From: Aliirhizobium wenxiniae
GTDB taxonomy: Bacteria; Pseudomonadota; Alphaproteobacteria; Rhizobiales; Rhizobiaceae
Assembly: GCF_019511445.1 (NCBI RefSeq)
Contig: NZ_JAEUAN010000011.1
Coordinates: 124,001 to 188,000, forward strand
Direction of reading: 5' to 3'
DNA: 64,000 nt
The notes beneath the pieces are model-generated. The model worked only from the letters and a program-made list of their open reading frames with translations. It was not told the origin of the DNA and did not search any database. The position numbers and the translations under genes were made by a program. Below, piece after piece: positions 43,058-50,638 of the stretch. The first letter of the stretch is position 1; each line of letters starts with the position of its first letter.

Positions 43058-46000
43058 TTATCTGACGCGCCAGATGGCGAACGGCAGGCCTGCCTGCGGG
43101 TCGAGCCGCAGGCGCTGGATCTTTCCTGTCCAGGTGAACCGGTTGCCGGCGATCAGGTCTTCCAGTTGAAGCGATCCATGGTCGGGCTGGTTCCACGACC
43201 AGAGCGGAATTTCGACATCCGCCTCGTGTGCGTTATGGGGATCGAGGTTGACGGCGATCAGCAGAACGTTCTCTCTGCCGGCGCTCGCCTTCTCGAAGAA
43301 CATGATATTCTCGTTCCAGGCGGTCAGAAGCTGCAGCCCGAGATGCGAATGCAGCGCCGGATTTTCGCGGCGGATGCGGTTCAGAAGCGCGATCTCGCCC
43401 TTGATATTACCGGGTCGGTCATGATCCCAGGCGCGGATCTCGTATTTCTCCGAATCCGCATATTCCTTGCGCTTGGCGTCCGGCCGGCCTTCGCACAGCT
43501 CGAACCCGTTATAGACGCCCCACAGACCAGACAGGGTGGCGGCGAGCGCTGCGCGGATGAGATAGGCGGGACGCGGCGCATTCTGCAAAAAGTCCGGGTT
43601 GATGTCATGCGTGTTGACGAAGAAATGCGGCCGGAAGAAATCCTTCGGCTCTTCCGTGGTGATCTCGCGCATATACTGTTCGAGTTCCCACTTGGCGTTG
43701 CGCCAGGTAAAATAGGTATAGGACTGGGAGAACCCGACCTTGGCCAGCCGATACATCACTTTCGGCTTGGTAAAGGCTTCCGACAGGAACACCACATCCG
43801 GATGCCTTGAGCGGATATCGGCAATCATCCACTCCCAGAACGGGAAGGGTTTGGTGTGAGGATTGTCGACACGAAAGAGCTTTACACCGTTATCGACCCA
43901 TTTCTGCACCACATCGCGCAGCTCGATCCATAGCGAAGGCACGGCCTCCTTGGCGTAAAAATCGACGTTGACGATGTCTTCGTATTTCTTCGGTGGGTTT
44001 TCCGCATAACGGATTGTCCCATCCGGTCGCCAGTCGAACCAGCCGGGATGCGATTTCAGCCATGGATGATCGGGCGATGCCTGAATGGCAAGATCGAGGG
44101 CAATTTCCAGCCCGTGATCGCCCGCGGCATCGACCAGCCGACGAAAGTCTTCGAATGTGCCGAGTTCGGGATGGATCTCGTCGTGTCCGCCATCCGGCGA
44201 GCCGATTGCATAAGGGCTGCCCGGATCATCGGGACCGGGCGTGAGTGTATTGTTTTTGCCCTTGCGGTTGGTTTTGCCGATCGGATGGATCGGCGGGAAA
44301 TAGAGGACATCGAAGCCCATCTCGCGAATGGCGGGAAGGCGGGCAATCACGTCGTCGAACGTACCGTGGCGGGCCGGATCGCCGCTCTGGGAACGTGGAA
44401 AGATCTGGTACCAGCTGGCAAAACTTGCCGCCGTCCGCTCGGCATCGACGGGGATGATCTGCGATCGGACACGGTGAGGCCGGCGATCAGCTTTGGCCAT
44501 CAGTTCGGCGGTTTCCGGCAAAAGCAGGGTCCGCACCCGTTGTTTATCATGCTCATCGGTCAGCCGGTCGAACAACTTTTGCAACGCCGGCTTTAGTTCG
44601 CCTGAGGCATGATCCAATGCATCGAGCACCAGATTGATGCCTTCCTGGATTTCCAATCTCAGGTCGAGGCCTGCCTCATGTTTCTTGGTGAACTCGTAGC
44701 GAAAAATCTGGAACGGATTTTTCCAGCCCTCTACGGAAAATTCGTGCCGTCCCATGCGCTTCAGCGGAAACTCCGCCTGCCAGCGATCGTTGAGCACAAG
44801 CTGCATCGGCACTTCCTGCCAGTTCTCGTCATCGGCACAGCGATAGAGCAGGGCGGCCGACAAAGGATCATGCCCATCGCCAAATATGTCGGCCTCGACT
44901 TTCAGCGTCTCGCCCACCACGCGCTTGACGACAAACCGGCCTTCATCGACCGCCGGGGTGATCTTCTCGATTGCAAGGCGCGGCGTGGCGGCGGCTTCGT
45001 TGGCAGTCTGCACCGGCACGGCGTCGACGATCGGTTCCGAAACATAACCTTCAAATATGCGCATCTCGCCAGGCTTGAGCTTCAGCCTCGCGTCGAATAT
45101 TTCCGTCTCGTCTTCCGGGGCCACGAGCGGCAGGAAAGGAGAGGCGGCTTCGCGTAATACGTTGAAGGGGGCTGTCGCGGTTTTGCGCAGATCCCGGTTC
45201 AACAGTACGACCCGCATTTTTTCCGAGGCACGGCTGTCTTCTTCGTCCGTTTGGAACAGCCCGACTACCGGTCCCTGGCTGGCCGAAACCAGTTTCAACG
45301 GGCGACGGGCGAAACCGGCGGCGGTCTTGTTGGGCGCCTCAATGATCTCGCGGATTTCGGCTAAAAGATCATAGGAACCCTGATCCTTCATTCCACGTAA
45401 GCCAGCACCGTCGCCATAAAGCGGATCGAGCGGCAAGGCCACGCCATATTCGAACCCCATCGGGATCATCAGCCCGCTGGTAAAGGTAGAGGCGAGCTTC
45501 AACGCTCGCACTGCCTTGCGCTTCAGCACCTCGCAGCCATCCGTGCCATGTGCGATGCGCTTTCCGAACGGCGCCTCAGGGAAGGCAATCTGGTAACCGA
45601 GATCACGCTGGATCTGGTACTCGTCCATAATCCAGCGTTCTTCCATGTCCCACCAGGCGAGCGATGAGAAACTGCCGTCCATGCCCGCACCCTTCAGCGC
45701 CTGCCGGTCGGCAAAAGCGCTGCCGGGCGTCCAGGCGACGAAGATCGTCTCGGGTCTGGTTCGACGCGTATGGGCGATCAGCTCATGCCAGGCTTCGGGC
45801 GCTACCCGGCCGATGCCGATGCAGCGGAAACCCGCAATCCCGAGGCCAACGAGCGAGACCAGCCGCTTCCGCCAGCCTTCGATATGTCGGGCGTCAGTCA
45901 GAAAATCGATCCGTCGCGCGCCCATCTGTTGTGGTTTCATCCGAGGATCGGCAGCCACCCGTAAGGCATCTGGTCGATCCATCGCGATCTGATCGACCAC

Positions 46001-46312
46001 CAGATCGAGCATAAGTTTCAACTCATGCTTTTTCGCGATTGCAGCCAACGCGGCAATCCCCTCTTCCGGATCGTCTCCCAGCCCGAGTGCCGGATCCAGC
46101 CGCTCAAAACTCTGCGTGGTGAAAATGGCTGAGGCGGCGCCGCGTTGATAGAGCGGGCCGGAGAGCACCGTGTCGAAGCCGAGATCGCGGGCATGGGCAA
46201 AGGCCTCTTTCCAGGCCTCCATTCCGTGCAAGGCGAGAGGATGGACATAATAGATCTGCGGCGGCAGGTCGGTAAGCGGAATGCGGGATGCAAATTGAGG
46301 GCGCGTGTTCAT
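43058..46312 (-). CDS. glgE: Alpha-1,4-glucan:maltose-1-phosphate maltosyltransferase with a long N-terminal amylase-like extension
   Basis: 1084 residues against about 660-700 for actinobacterial GlgE. The C-terminal part (about 420-1084) carries the GlgE signatures: ALDLAIQASPDHPWLK, PPKKYEDIVNVDFY, LFRVDNPHTKPFPFWEWM (nucleophile Asp near 815) and FLSEAFTKPKVMYRLAKVG (acid Glu near 842). The N-terminal 420 residues resemble a partial GH13 barrel (IYYVHPLALHGMEAWKEAF, FDTVLSGPLYQRG, IAGFRCIGIGRVAP) without an obvious catalytic triad. It extends alpha-1,4-glucan using maltose-1-phosphate. It is first of the operon with treS and glgB. ATG 46312 has AGGA just upstream. Confidence 0.95.
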   Translation of the reverse strand: MNTRPQFASRIPLTDLPPQIYYVHPLALHGMEAWKEAFAHARDLGFDTVLSGPLYQRGAASAIFTTQSFERLDPALGLGDDPEEGIAALAAIAKKHELKLMLDLVVDQIAMDRPDALRVAADPRMKPQQMGARRIDFLTDARHIEGWRKRLVSLVGLGIAGFRCIGIGRVAPEAWHELIAHTRRTRPETIFVAWTPGSAFADRQALKGAGMDGSFSSLAWWDMEERWIMDEYQIQRDLGYQIAFPEAPFGKRIAHGTDGCEVLKRKAVRALKLASTFTSGLMIPMGFEYGVALPLDPLYGDGAGLRGMKDQGSYDLLAEIREIIEAPNKTAAGFARRPLKLVSASQGPVVGLFQTDEEDSRASEKMRVVLLNRDLRKTATAPFNVLREAASPFLPLVAPEDETEIFDARLKLKPGEMRIFEGYVSEPIVDAVPVQTANEAAATPRLAIEKITPAVDEGRFVVKRVVGETLKVEADIFGDGHDPLSAALLYRCADDENWQEVPMQLVLNDRWQAEFPLKRMGRHEFSVEGWKNPFQIFRYEFTKKHEAGLDLRLEIQEGINLVLDALDHASGELKPALQKLFDRLTDEHDKQRVRTLLLPETAELMAKADRRPHRVRSQIIPVDAERTAASFASWYQIFPRSQSGDPARHGTFDDVIARLPAIREMGFDVLYFPPIHPIGKTNRKGKNNTLTPGPDDPGSPYAIGSPDGGHDEIHPELGTFEDFRRLVDAAGDHGLEIALDLAIQASPDHPWLKSHPGWFDWRPDGTIRYAENPPKKYEDIVNVDFYAKEAVPSLWIELRDVVQKWVDNGVKLFRVDNPHTKPFPFWEWMIADIRSRHPDVVFLSEAFTKPKVMYRLAKVGFSQSYTYFTWRNAKWELEQYMREITTEEPKDFFRPHFFVNTHDINPDFLQNAPRPAYLIRAALAATLSGLWGVYNGFELCEGRPDAKRKEYADSEKYEIRAWDHDRPGNIKGEIALLNRIRRENPALHSHLGLQLLTAWNENIMFFEKASAGRENVLLIAVNLDPHNAHEADVEIPLWSWNQPDHGSLQLEDLIAGNRFTWTGKIQRLRLDPQAGLPFAIWRVR

Positions 46313-46639
46313 CGGTCCTGCCTTGCCTTTGATGGTTGGGGCACTTGATCGGAGCCACGAATTTCTTCGACTAACTGCATTCCAACGGCGCTGGTTCCGA
46401 TAAAATTGTCCAAGTCCGGTGCGCGTTCGTTGGCCGGTGACCGCGCCCTCTACGGAAGATGTTGAAGAAAAAGAGCAATCACGGGTTGCTTGGAAATCGC
46501 TTTCCTGTTCGATTTCAGCCGGATCATAACAAGCGACCATTCGCCACGGTTGGGCGATGTTCGTTGATGAACCGTCGGCATCGCAAAGCGACAGTGATCC
46601 GGCTAAGTCTTGGTCGCGGGATTTCAGGAGGAGTGCGAC
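46313..46639. other. Divergent control region of the glgE operon and the Gfo/Idh/MocA gene
   Basis: 327 bases with no convincing gene. It must contain the leftward glgE promoter and the rightward oxidoreductase promoter. The only clear element is AGGAGG (46627-46632), 7 bases before ATG 46640. No long palindrome or riboswitch pattern was recognised. Confidence 0.5.
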
Positions 46640-47638
46640 ATGGCGAAACTGCGGGTGGCGATGATTGGTCTGGGCATGGCGGCGGGGCACCACGCCCGCG
46701 CATTGCTCGATCTTGCCGAACAGGTCGAATGCGCTGCAGCCTATAGTCCGACGGCGGCACGCCGCGAAGCCTTTTCCGCGCAGTACCCGATACCGGTGGT
46801 GGACAATCTTGAAGTGATTTTCGATGATCCGGATATCAACGCGGTTCTTATCCTGACACCCCCGAGCAGCCATTTCGAGCTTGTCGAACGTGCGGCGGCG
46901 GCAGGAAAGCATATCCTGCTTGAGAAGCCCCTGGATATCAGTCTGGAACGGGCTGAGGCTATCGTGAATGTAGCAGAGCGGGCCGGGGTGAAGTTGGGCG
47001 TCGTGCTGCAGAACCGCTTCCGGCCAGCCGCCCTTGCGCTCGACCTTCTAATCGTCACCGGCCGGCTTGGGTCATTGGTCGGCGCTTCTGCCGCGGTTCG
47101 CAACTGGCGGCCGCAGAGCTATTACGATGTCGAGGGCCGGGGAACGCGGGCGCGCGATGGCGGTGGCGTTTTGCTCACGCAGGCCATTCATACGATCGAC
47201 CTGCTCCTGAGTTATGTCGGCACGCCCAGGGATATCTCCTCCTTCGTTCGCACCACGCCCATTCACACTATGGAGACTGAGGATCTTGTCGCGGCTTCGT
47301 TTTCTTTCGAGAACGGTGCGATCGGCACGCTGAATGCCACGACCTCGGCCTATCCAGGCCTGCCTGACCGGATTGAACTGATCGGCACTGAAGGCACGGC
47401 CACGTTATCCGGCGACACACTGGAAGCGGCATTCATCGATGGCACGGTGGCAAAGGTGGGAGGAGAGCAGTCAATTGGCACCGGAGCCGATCCGATGGCC
47501 TTCGGCCACGAAATGCACCGCGCCCTGATCGGAAACTTTATCGGTTCGATCACCGGCGAGGAGACATTGCGGGTCTCAGGTCACGATGCTCTGTTGGCCC
47601 ACCGTTTCATCGAAAAGATACTGGCGGCCAGCCGCTGA
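46640..47638 (+). CDS. Gfo/Idh/MocA family oxidoreductase
   Basis: 332 residues. The Rossmann motif VAMIGLGMAAGHHARALLD (about 6-24), the EKP motif in HILLEKPLDISLERAEAIV (about 91-109) and the GGGVLLTQAIHTIDLLLSY segment, with the conserved His and Asp of the active site, define the family. Such enzymes oxidise or reduce sugars and inositols with NAD(P). The exact sugar is unknown. Strong AGGAGG supports the start. It is divergent from the glgE operon and ends 4 bases from the convergent brnA stop. Confidence 0.92.
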   Translation: MAKLRVAMIGLGMAAGHHARALLDLAEQVECAAAYSPTAARREAFSAQYPIPVVDNLEVIFDDPDINAVLILTPPSSHFELVERAAAAGKHILLEKPLDISLERAEAIVNVAERAGVKLGVVLQNRFRPAALALDLLIVTGRLGSLVGASAAVRNWRPQSYYDVEGRGTRARDGGGVLLTQAIHTIDLLLSYVGTPRDISSFVRTTPIHTMETEDLVAASFSFENGAIGTLNATTSAYPGLPDRIELIGTEGTATLSGDTLEAAFIDGTVAKVGGEQSIGTGADPMAFGHEMHRALIGNFIGSITGEETLRVSGHDALLAHRFIEKILAASR

Positions 47639-47642
47639 GGCC

Positions 47643-47957
47643 CTAAAGTCCGGCGGCCTTACGCAATTCTTCCGCCATGCGACTGCGCCAGTCCTTGCCG
47701 GAAGCCTTGAACCTGTCGAGCACGTCGGGATCGAGCCGCAACGTCACGGCAACCTTCGGCGCCTCGACCTTGGGGCGGCCACGCGCAGCAATTGCCTTTT
47801 CCATCTTCTCCGCTATTTCGGGGAAGACCTCGCGGAAGGGGCGCATGCTGGCGAGTTCTTCCTTGGTGAGGGGAGGGCTGTCGACGGCATCCCAGTCTTC
47901 TTTTGTGTAGCCACGCCCGGGTCGGAATTCTGTCTGCAGTTCTGGCTTTATTTTCAT
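47643..47957 (-). CDS. brnA: BrnA-family antitoxin
   Basis: 104 residues. The N-terminal portion (YTKEDWDAVDSPPLTKEELASMRPF) is the toxin-binding region typical of BrnA. The C-terminal VAVTLRLDPDVLDRFKASGKDW is the ribbon-helix-helix DNA-binding strand and helix. It neutralises BrnT and represses the operon. As usual for brnTA the toxin gene comes first, and brnA overlaps it by 4 bases (ATGA). Confidence 0.92.
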   Translation of the reverse strand: MKIKPELQTEFRPGRGYTKEDWDAVDSPPLTKEELASMRPFREVFPEIAEKMEKAIAARGRPKVEAPKVAVTLRLDPDVLDRFKASGKDWRSRMAEELRKAAGL

Positions 47958-48202
47958 TCAAGCCTCCTCCGTTCGTCATGGCGGGCGGTGCGCATGGAGA
48001 TTACCGAAATCGCTTCCGAGCCGAGGGTCAGATATATCACCACGATGGTTCCATCGTTTAGCCGACCAATGGCCTTCGATCTCCTGTTCCTGGCAGGCAT
48101 GGTCACCGCAGCCAGAAAGAACTCAACGGAAAGCTCGGCAAAATCGAAGCCGTGCTTATCCAGATTGACCCGTCGCTTCCGCTCGTCCCAGATGATACGC
48201 AT
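47954..48202 (-). CDS. brnT: BrnT-family ribonuclease toxin
   Basis: 82 residues. The BrnT start IIWDERKRRVNLDKHGFDFAE and the end VISMRTARHDERRRLE, containing the Arg-rich catalytic helix (R-x-AR---ER), are present. BrnT inhibits translation by RNA cleavage in the characterised Brucella pair. The middle (RSKAIGRLNDGTIVVIYLT) fits the RelE-like fold. No Shine-Dalgarno is visible, but an inverted repeat lies 3 bases upstream of the start codon. Confidence 0.9.
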   Translation of the reverse strand: MRIIWDERKRRVNLDKHGFDFAELSVEFFLAAVTMPARNRRSKAIGRLNDGTIVVIYLTLGSEAISVISMRTARHDERRRLE

Positions 48203-48204
48203 TA

Positions 48205-48216
48205 TTCGTACACGAA
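48205..48216. promoter_or_regulatory. TTCGT-AC-ACGAA inverted repeat upstream of brnT
   Basis: Perfect 5-base arms around a 2-base centre lie 3 bases before the brnT start. BrnA antitoxins repress their own promoter through inverted repeats, so this is a plausible operator; the placement would also block ribosome entry. Confidence 0.35.
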
Positions 48217-48285
48217 AAATCGCCGCCCGACAATGAGCGACGATCCGACGAAACGAAAGAGGTTACAATCCCGGGATTTTAGGGG

Positions 48286-49386
48286 TTAGCAGATCACGGT
48301 TTCGGAGATCCGGATCCCGAACCCTTCCAGCCCCACATAGTGGCGCTCGCTGCGGGTCAAAAGCTTGATCGAGGTGACGCCGAGATCTTTCAGGATCTGT
48401 GCGCCGAGACCGATTTCCAGCCATTCGCTTTCACGCGCCTGCGCTTCGGCATGAGCCTCCTGGTCCTGGCGCATCTTGCGGCCGTGTTCGGTCTGGCCGA
48501 CGCCGACGGAACCTTCGCGCAGGTAGATGATCACGCCGCGGCCTTCGTTTTCGATCATCTTCATGTAGCGCTCGACCGAGCGCTCAGTGCCGAACACATC
48601 CTGTGCCACGTTTTCGAGGTGAAGTCGGACCGGAATGTCGACGCCGTCGCGGATGTCGCCGAAGATGACGGCTACATGCTGCATCGGATCCCAGGGCAGC
48701 GAATAGGCATGCGCCTTGGCGCGACCGACCGGGGTCGTCACGTCGAAGGACGACATCAGCTCGATCAGGGTTTCCTTGCGCTGCCGATAGGCGATCAGGT
48801 CCGCGACGGAAACCTGCTTCAACCCGTGCTCGACGGCGAACGCCGCCACCTGCTGGCCACGCATCACGGTGCCGTTGTCGTTGACGAGTTCGGAAATCAC
48901 GCCGATCGGCGGTAGGTTGGCGAGTTTGCAGAGGTCGGTCGCCGCTTCCGTGTGACCCGAGCGCATCAAAACGCCGCCCTCGCGCGAAATCAGCGGAAAA
49001 ATATGGCCGGGACGGACGAAATCGGCTGCCCCGACATTGGGGTTTGCAAGGTTGCGCACCGTCAGCGTCCGGTCATCCGCGGAAATGCCGGTCGTCGTGC
49101 CATGCTTGAAATCGACGCTGACGGTAAAGGCCGTCGTGTGGGCGCTGTCGTTTTCGGCCACCATGGCATTGAGGTTGAGCCGCTTGGCCTCTTCGCGCGG
49201 CATCGGCGCGCAGACGATGCCGGATGTGTGGCGTACGATAAAGGCCATCTTTTCGGGCGTGCAATGCACGGCGGCAACGATCAGGTCGCCCTCGTTCTCG
49301 CGGTCGTCGTCATCGGTCACGACGACGATCTCTCCGGCCTCGAAGGCACGGATGGCATCAACGACGGCTTTCTGATCATAGGCCAT
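48286..49386 (-). CDS. ribB: 3,4-dihydroxy-2-butanone-4-phosphate synthase with a degenerate GTP cyclohydrolase II domain (RibBX type)
   Basis: 366 residues. The N-terminal RibB domain (about 1-205) is complete: VVTDDDDRENEGDLI with the metal-binding acids, then TVSVDFKHGTTTGISADDR and RPGHIFPL with RSGHTEAATDL. It converts ribulose 5-phosphate to the four-carbon riboflavin precursor. The C-terminal 160 residues follow the GTP cyclohydrolase II layout, but the zinc-binding cysteine cluster is replaced by LHLENVAQDVFGTERSVERY, without any cysteine. That domain should therefore lack GTP cyclohydrolase II activity. It is transcribed after aroC, 9 bases away. Confidence 0.93.
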   Translation of the reverse strand: MAYDQKAVVDAIRAFEAGEIVVVTDDDDRENEGDLIVAAVHCTPEKMAFIVRHTSGIVCAPMPREEAKRLNLNAMVAENDSAHTTAFTVSVDFKHGTTTGISADDRTLTVRNLANPNVGAADFVRPGHIFPLISREGGVLMRSGHTEAATDLCKLANLPPIGVISELVNDNGTVMRGQQVAAFAVEHGLKQVSVADLIAYRQRKETLIELMSSFDVTTPVGRAKAHAYSLPWDPMQHVAVIFGDIRDGVDIPVRLHLENVAQDVFGTERSVERYMKMIENEGRGVIIYLREGSVGVGQTEHGRKMRQDQEAHAEAQARESEWLEIGLGAQILKDLGVTSIKLLTRSERHYVGLEGFGIRISETVIC

Positions 49387-49395
49387 GGGAAATCC

Positions 49396-50493
49396 CTATT
49401 TCAGGCGGCCGGTCTGGCCGCGGTCACGGAGATAATGATCTGCAATGGCGCAGGCGACCATCGCCTCGCCGATCGGCACGGCGCGGATACCGACGCAGGG
49501 GTCGTGGCGGCCCTTCGTGCGCACATCCACATTGTTGCCATCCGCATCGATCGACTGGCGCTCGGTCAGGATCGAAGAGGTCGGCTTGATCGCAAAGCGC
49601 GCAACGATCGCCTCGCCGGTGGAAATGCCGCCGAGAATGCCGCCCGCATGGTTGGAGAGGAAGATCGGCTTTCCGTCATTGCCCATCCGCATTTCGTCGG
49701 CATTTTCCTCGCCGGTCAGTTCCGCCGAGGCAAAGCCTTCACCGATCTCGACGCCCTTGACGGCGTTGATCGACATCAGCAGCGACGCGATGTCCTGGTC
49801 GAGCTTGCCGTAGATCGGCGCGCCGAGACCTGCGGGCACGCCTTCGGCGATCACTTCGACAACCGCACCGATCGAGGAGCCGGATTTGCGGATGCCGTCG
49901 AGATACTCTTCCCAGACCGGAACCATGTCCGGGTCGGGGCAGAAGAACGGGTTCTGGTCGACCTGTGCCCAGTCCCAGTTGTTCCGGTTGATCTTGTGCT
50001 TGCCGATCTGGACGAGTGCGCCGCGCACGGTGACACCCGGCACGACCAGCCGGGCAATGCCGCCCGCTGCCACGCGCGCTGCCGTTTCGCGGGCAGACGA
50101 GCGTCCGCCGCCGCGATAGTCGCGAATGCCGTATTTGACGTCATAGGTATAGTCGGCATGCCCGGGGCGGTAGCGATGGGCGATCTCGCCGTAGTCCTTG
50201 GAACGCTGGTCGGTATTCTCGATCAGCATCGAAATCGGCGTGCCGGTCGAGATCATCGTCTCGCCGTCCTCGTCGAACATAACGCCCGAGAGAACCTTGA
50301 CGATATCATCCTCGCGCCGCTGGGTGACGAAACGCGACTGGCCGGGCTTGCGCTTTTCCATCCAGGCCTGGATGTCAGCGAGCGTGAAGCGCAGTCCGGG
50401 AGGGCAGCCATCGACCACGCAACCCAGAGCAGGACCATGGCTTTCGCCCCAGGTCGTAACGCGGAAAAGATGGCCGAACGAGTTATGGGACAT
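49396..50493 (-). CDS. aroC: Chorismate synthase
   Basis: 365 residues, usual length. [23 protein letters not shown] at the N-terminus, [31 protein letters not shown] (about 105-135) and the C-terminal [19 protein letters not shown] are the three family signatures, binding reduced FMN and EPSP. It performs the last step of the common aromatic pathway in the cytoplasm. It lies just upstream of ribB on the same strand. Its own promoter is probably in the 145-base gap beyond 50493. Confidence 0.97.
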   Translation of the reverse strand: MSHNSFGHLFRVTTWGESHGPALGCVVDGCPPGLRFTLADIQAWMEKRKPGQSRFVTQRREDDIVKVLSGVMFDEDGETMISTGTPISMLIENTDQRSKDYGEIAHRYRPGHADYTYDVKYGIRDYRGGGRSSARETAARVAAGGIARLVVPGVTVRGALVQIGKHKINRNNWDWAQVDQNPFFCPDPDMVPVWEEYLDGIRKSGSSIGAVVEVIAEGVPAGLGAPIYGKLDQDIASLLMSINAVKGVEIGEGFASAELTGEENADEMRMGNDGKPIFLSNHAGGILGGISTGEAIVARFAIKPTSSILTERQSIDADGNNVDVRTKGRHDPCVGIRAVPIGEAMVACAIADHYLRDRGQTGRLK

Positions 50494-50638
50494 GGATGCT
50501 GCCTGGCTGCGGGGCGCTTAGATCGCCGTGTTTATCGAGGCTTTCTTAGGCAAAAGCCCGAGCGCCGACAAGCCTTTCTTGCTGCTGACCGGTACCGCTC
50601 GGGTGAACACTTCGGTCAACGGAGGCCGGCTCGGTGTT

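Noticed and set aside
41625..43169. 514-codon plus-strand open frame opposite treS
   Set aside because: Long antisense frames are common in high-GC coding sequence; this one is opposite a conserved catalytic domain and resembles no protein family.
46313..46912. 200-residue N-terminal extension of GlgE
   Set aside because: It would overlap the divergent Gfo/Idh/MocA gene and its promoter; MNTRPQF at 46312 matches the natural start of the protein.
46952..47640. Possible frameshift near the end of the Gfo/Idh/MocA gene
   Set aside because: The frame is continuous to 47638 with the expected C-terminal helix; no break was found.
49387..50638. FMN riboswitch upstream of ribB
   Set aside because: ribB follows aroC by 9 bases, and neither that gap nor the gap upstream of aroC shows the RFN boxes.
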